Below, one piece after another: positions 5,781 to 7,866 of a stretch of 7,866 nt of DNA. Within the stretch, counting starts at the first letter, position 1. The number at the start of each line of letters is the position of its first letter. The DNA comes from DASWFI01 sp036394315. GTDB taxonomy: Bacteria; Patescibacteriota; Doudnabacteria; UBA920; O2-02-FULL-48-8. Position numbers and translations under genes: made by a program. The stretch is from positions 1 through 7,866 of the forward strand of contig DASWFI010000055.1 in NCBI GenBank assembly GCA_036394315.1, given 5' to 3'. A model generated the notes under the pieces. It had not been told where the DNA came from, made no database searches, and saw only the letters and a program-made list of their open reading frames with translations.

Positions 5781-5825
5781 ATTTGCGGGAACGTGGCAAG
5801 CTTGCTTGCCAAAGTGGACGCGAAT

Positions 5826-5847
5826 AAAAAATGACGCACGAAGTGCG
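5826..5847 (-). terminator. Intrinsic terminator for the leftward operon
   Basis: On the minus strand CGCAC-TTC-GTGCG is followed by TCA and a run of T. It is well placed to stop transcripts coming from the TonB-C/TPR/lipoprotein operon before they reach the RT-operon promoter. Confidence 0.6.
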
Positions 5848-5888
5848 ACACTTCTTTTTTCAATTGGGCCTCCCCCTAAAGGATCACC

Positions 5889-5933
5889 GGAGGTGACCGC
5901 TAGGGCAGCGGAGGTAATCCCTACACCTCCACC
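5889..5933 (+). other. Small tRNA-like fold, third repeat-related copy
   Basis: GGAGGTG (5889-5895) pairs perfectly with CACCTCC (5924-5930), which is followed by ACC, like an acceptor stem and a partial CCA tail. Inside lie CCGCT-AGGGC-AGCGG (5897-5911) and a weak AGG/CCT arm. CACCTCCAC, 10 more bases and a GTGCC terminator follow, echoing the two direct repeats. It is far too short to be a normal tRNA and has no T-loop, so it is at most a relic or mimic. Confidence 0.3.
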
Positions 5934-5943
5934 GATGAATTTG

Positions 5944-5975
5944 TGCCTCGCTCCTGAAAGGAGCGGGGCATTTTT
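5944..5975 (+). terminator. Intrinsic terminator
   Basis: A 12-pair stem (5944-5955 with 5959-5970, one T-G wobble, loop GAA) is followed by five T. It ends the third repeat-related copy and, read on the other strand, is translated within the broken lipoprotein frame. Confidence 0.75.
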
Positions 5976-6063
5976 GTTTGTGCAGCTTACTACGAATGGG
6001 AAGGAGATCAATAGAGGTAATAAAAAGAGTAATCGGTAGAAAATCATTTGCAGGGGCCAAGCC

Positions 6064-6681
6064 TTAATGTGTCAGCTCCGGATAGGGCTTATGTCTTATC
6101 TTATTTTCAAATTGGACGATTTCGTTGTATATTCTGCGGTTAGTTAGTCCAGCTTTAGCACTGTCTAATAGGGAAAGGGCCATGTCATTTTGGCTTCGAT
6201 GATAATATGTGTCCGCCAGATTTAAATACAATGCGCTTCTTTGAAAGCTAGAGGATGGCCGTCTACATAACCCCAGCCGAAAAATTTTTTCTGCCTCATC
6301 AAATCGACGGCTGTTGTTTAAACTGCATCCGTAATTGATATATGTATTCATAAAGCTGCTGTCGATTTTTAAGGCTTTTTTAAAGTAGCTAAACCCTTGC
6401 AATGCGTCATCGGTTCTATCCATACAGTCCCCAATGGCGTTTAATATCATAGGAGTGTTAGGACTTTCTTCGTCAGCTCGTAAAAAGAAATGTTTCGCGG
6501 CAGAATAATTTTCCTGGCGTATATAAAAAAGGCCTTTATTAAAATCATTTTCAGCTTTCTGGTTAGACAGATGAACGTCACCGAGACCGATATTGACGAT
6601 TTTGTCGCCCTTTTTCTTTGTGTTGCAGGCGAACATAACAGCCAGGAGCGTAAGCAGGAATAGAATTTTGGTGGATATCAT
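6064..6681 (-). CDS. TPR-repeat lipoprotein
   Basis: A 205-aa exported lipoprotein. The N-terminal signal MISTKILFLLTLLAVMFAC has a lipobox ending at Cys19, followed by NTKKKGDK. About four tetratricopeptide repeats occupy residues 43-190: the segments beginning AENDFNKGLFYIRQENYSAA, MILNAIGDCMDRTDDALQ, MNTYINYGCSLNNSRRFDEA and SALYLNLADTYYHRSQNDMA each have the A-G-Y-A-like TPR spacing. TPR proteins mediate protein contacts; anchored lipoproteins of this kind act in the periplasm or at the outer membrane. The ATG overlaps the stop of the TonB-C gene in an ATGA, so translation is coupled and the two products may be partners. No enzyme motif is seen and the exact role is unknown. Confidence 0.85.
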   Translation of the reverse strand: MISTKILFLLTLLAVMFACNTKKKGDKIVNIGLGDVHLSNQKAENDFNKGLFYIRQENYSAAKHFFLRADEESPNTPMILNAIGDCMDRTDDALQGFSYFKKALKIDSSFMNTYINYGCSLNNSRRFDEAEKIFRLGLCRRPSSSFQRSALYLNLADTYYHRSQNDMALSLLDSAKAGLTNRRIYNEIVQFENKIRHKPYPELTH

Positions 6682-7484
6682 AGGTGAAAAACAATAGGTT
6701 GCTTATGATAGGTATCTACGGGAACTCCCCCGATGATGGCCGGCTCCCAATCGCGCATAAGCCGCATAACGCGCAGGGCTTCTTCATCCAGATATTTATC
6801 CACAGGATCAAGCACTGTGAGCTCAGATATATTACCCGTTTTGGTAACCATAAATTGTATCAAAACAGTACCTTCGATCTCATGAATAACGGCTGAATCC
6901 GGATATCGGATCGTTTTGTTCAAAAAACGGAGATATTGCGGCTGTCCGCCCGGGTAAGTAGCTTCTTTCATAAATACCGTGGCGGACTTATTGGCGGATC
7001 CATTTTCCTGGTAGAAAGAGGTAGATAGTTGTTTCCCTTTATCGAATCTGGCTTTTCCAGCAATTTTTCCAGATGGATAATACGCGATCCAATCCCCTTG
7101 CTTATCTCCCGCCTTATTTTGACCAATTACTTGCTTGCGACCATCCGGATAATACGAAGTATCTGTTCCTTCCAACTTACCCCGCAAGTAATGACAGCGG
7201 TGGCTGGGAATTCCTTTATCATCAAACCAGGCAAATTCACCCTGTGCGATATGGAAGGAATCATCTATGTAAAATCCATTCATCTGAATTTTACCGGATC
7301 GAAAGTGGTCTATTACCTGCCATCCGGAATCTGTTTTTAGCTTTGTTCGGTAATACGGTGCATTTTGTGCCTTGGTCTCCTGCCAGGAGTGGTTGAAATA
7401 GGTTGTATCCTGGGCATTTGCCAACAATGTTGAAGCGCTGGCTATCAGGAAAAAAGCGAGGATCTTAGTCATGCGAATAGTCAT
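6678..7484 (-). CDS. TonB C-terminal/YwqK-repeat exported protein
   Basis: A 268-aa secreted protein. The likely true start is Met5 (ATG at 7472), giving the signal peptide MTKILAFFLIASASTLLANA cleaved before QD. Residues 55-165 contain MORN/YwqK-like repeats, with recurring segments such as HFRSGKIQMNG, YYPDGRKQVIG and YYPSGKIAGKARFDKG. Residues 179-268 form a TonB C-terminal domain: YPGG, IRYPDSA, GTVLIQFMVTKTGNI, DEEALRVMRLMRDWEPAIIGG and PIVFHL. TonB carries energy from ExbBD to outer-membrane receptors, but this protein has a cleavable signal instead of an N-terminal anchor and no proline-rich spacer, so it is a periplasmic TonB-like protein, not a classical energy transducer. It leads the operon with the TPR lipoprotein. 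Confidence 0.88.
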   Translation of the reverse strand: MTIRMTKILAFFLIASASTLLANAQDTTYFNHSWQETKAQNAPYYRTKLKTDSGWQVIDHFRSGKIQMNGFYIDDSFHIAQGEFAWFDDKGIPSHRCHYLRGKLEGTDTSYYPDGRKQVIGQNKAGDKQGDWIAYYPSGKIAGKARFDKGKQLSTSFYQENGSANKSATVFMKEATYPGGQPQYLRFLNKTIRYPDSAVIHEIEGTVLIQFMVTKTGNISELTVLDPVDKYLDEEALRVMRLMRDWEPAIIGGVPVDTYHKQPIVFHL

Positions 7485-7502
7485 TTTACGTATTAAAGAG
7501 TA

Positions 7503-7534
7503 AAATAGTATTTTTTGGGCGGTTATACTAGAAA
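7503..7534 (-). promoter_or_regulatory. Candidate promoter of the TonB-C operon
   Basis: On the minus strand TTTC (7534-7531), a 20-base spacer and TACTATTT (7510-7503) approximate TTTG/TAnnTTTG. Transcription would start near 7496, about 24 bases before the preferred ATG at 7472 and 12 before the ATG at 7484, which favours the inner start. Confidence 0.35.
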
Positions 7535-7689
7535 GGCATGGACTATTGGTTAGAGGCTTTTTGGGATAGTTGGGTTTTTACGCTATATGTGTCACCACTT
7601 TTGGCGTGCAGTCTAATGAATATGCTACCAAATCAGTCCAGGTAACGGTAACCATGGATGCCTTGTTCGACTAGTGTGGCACAATTTTT

Positions 7690-7741
7690 TAAATCTATCC
7701 AAAAAAGATTCGAATTTTGTCCTGGCACCTCCACAATTGAA
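7690..7741 (+). repeat. 52-nt direct repeat, right copy (att-like)
   Basis: Partner of the repeat at 5699-5750, with a single change in the 40-base core (CCTGGCACC for CCTGCCACC). It lies upstream of the TonB-C operon, so the two copies bracket that leftward operon and about 2 kb in total. It too is followed by a GTGCC...GGCA intrinsic terminator. Confidence 0.6.
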
Positions 7742-7749
7742 TACAGCAG

Positions 7750-7782
7750 TGCCTCCGCTCCCTAGAGCGGGGGCATTTTTTT
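7750..7782 (+). terminator. Strong intrinsic terminator
   Basis: An 11-pair stem (7750-7760 with 7765-7775, loop CCTA, one wobble) followed by seven T. It stands after the right direct repeat just as the terminator at 5759 stands after the left one. Confidence 0.85.
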
Positions 7783-7792
7783 GCCCGGCGGT

Positions 7793-7846
7793 GTAAAGGA
7801 GCGAAGCGAACTTTACGAACGAGGAGGAGCGTGTCGAAGCAGCTCC
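7793..7846. repeat. Tandem hairpins at the right end
   Basis: GTAAAG (7793-7798) pairs with CTTTAC (7811-7816) around GAGCGAAGCGAA, and GGAGC (7826-7830) pairs with GCTCC (7842-7846). No gene is present to the window end. The GGAGCGAAGCG core is also found inverted at 33-43. Such structured GC-rich stretches are common at edges of Bacteroidota mobile elements, but function is unknown. Confidence 0.35.
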
Positions 7847-7866
7847 GACGAAGTTCTGACTTGTTT

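Larger units (their letters stand above)
5743..5866. repeat. 124-bp dyad with internal hairpins
   Basis: CAATTGAAAAAAGAAGTG (5743-5760) is perfectly inverted at 5849-5866. Further in, ATTTTTTATT-T/C-GCG (5774-5787 and 5820-5833) is inverted with one change. Each arm carries its own hairpin, TGCCCC-GAAA-GGGGCA on the left and CGCAC-GAA-GTGCG on the right; these differ in sequence while flanks are conserved. A central hairpin GGCAAG-CTTG-CTTGCC (5795-5810) closes the structure. It works as opposed terminators and may be a MITE-like or REP-like element. Confidence 0.7.
5694..6047 (-). pseudogene. Lipoprotein gene broken after its signal peptide
   Basis: The 117-codon frame starts with a convincing type II signal peptide (MIFYRLLFLLPLLISFPFVVSC, lipobox FVVSC, lipidated Cys22). 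From codon 25 (KNAPLL, about 5975 leftward) the frame runs straight through the terminator hairpin, the tRNA-like fold, the 124-bp dyad and the direct repeat, so the remaining residues (such as NCGGGRTKFESF) are an accidental reading of repeats. Only about 72 bases (5976-6047) look like original gene. The start lies 16 bases after the TPR gene stop, so it was probably the third gene of that operon, truncated by arrival of the repeat block. A functional short lipopeptide cannot be ruled out. Confidence 0.55.

Noticed and set aside
5746..6039. Plus-strand 97-codon frame through the repeats
   Set aside because: It is made of terminator hairpins and repeat sequence and starts inside a dyad arm, so coding is implausible.
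6684..7396. Plus-strand frames opposite the TonB-C gene
   Set aside because: They are shadows of a clearly recognisable minus-strand gene with signal peptide and TonB_C domain.
33..7808. CGCTTCGCTCC at 33-43 and its inverse at 7798-7808 as element ends
   Set aside because: An 11-base inverted match over this length is expected by chance and neither lies at a defined boundary.

Overview
The window looks like a defence-rich accessory region of a Bacteroidota genome, probably in the Sphingobacteriales/Chitinophagaceae range. The evidence is: promoters of the TTTG/TAnnTTTG type, A+T-rich translation starts without a clear Shine-Dalgarno, a TonB C-terminal protein with YwqK/MORN-like repeats, short Bacteroidota-style lipoprotein signals, and a GC-rich palindromic left end like those in mobile elements of this phylum. 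The genus cannot be fixed from the sequence.

Layout. Positions 1-360 hold GC-rich nested palindromes and a 24-bp near-perfect inverted repeat, with no gene. A small unrecognised gene (506-814, minus) is followed by a rightward cluster: a Cro/C1-type HTH protein (973-1182), a two-TM plus beta-rich protein resembling the S-2TMbeta/Cap15 effector family (1218-1862), and a 148-aa protein with diadenylate cyclase (DisA_N/DAC) motifs (1882-2328). Convergent to it is a leftward operon: a structured RNA (about 5402-5001), a reverse transcriptase of the unknown-group/defence-associated kind (5000-3453), and a 362-aa protein with a C-terminal hydrophobic hairpin (3451-2363), one base after the RT stop.

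These are two apparent anti-phage modules tail to tail. The first pairs a nucleotide cyclase with a nucleotide-sensing membrane effector. This is the logic of CBASS and Panoptes, but with a DAC-like enzyme in place of a CD-NTase or mCpol. The second resembles DRT2. Its upstream RNA holds two copies of a short hairpin-plus-GUGUAUAG module 112-114 nt apart. If RT copying jumps between the GUGUAUAG copies, the cDNA becomes a concatemer of a 114-nt unit. That unit is exactly 38 codons and has one frame without any stop, including across the junction. An extra membrane gene fixed to the RT would set it apart from single-gene DRT2.

The right part (5699-7866) is marked by repeats: a 52-nt direct repeat at 5699 and 7690, each copy followed by a strong intrinsic terminator and resembling an RNA-gene 3' end (attachment-site-like). 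There is also a 124-bp dyad of opposed terminators and a third diverged copy that interrupts a lipoprotein gene after its signal peptide. Between the repeats lies a leftward cell-envelope operon (TonB-C/YwqK-like protein, TPR lipoprotein, broken lipoprotein). The extreme right end is hairpin-rich and gene-free.
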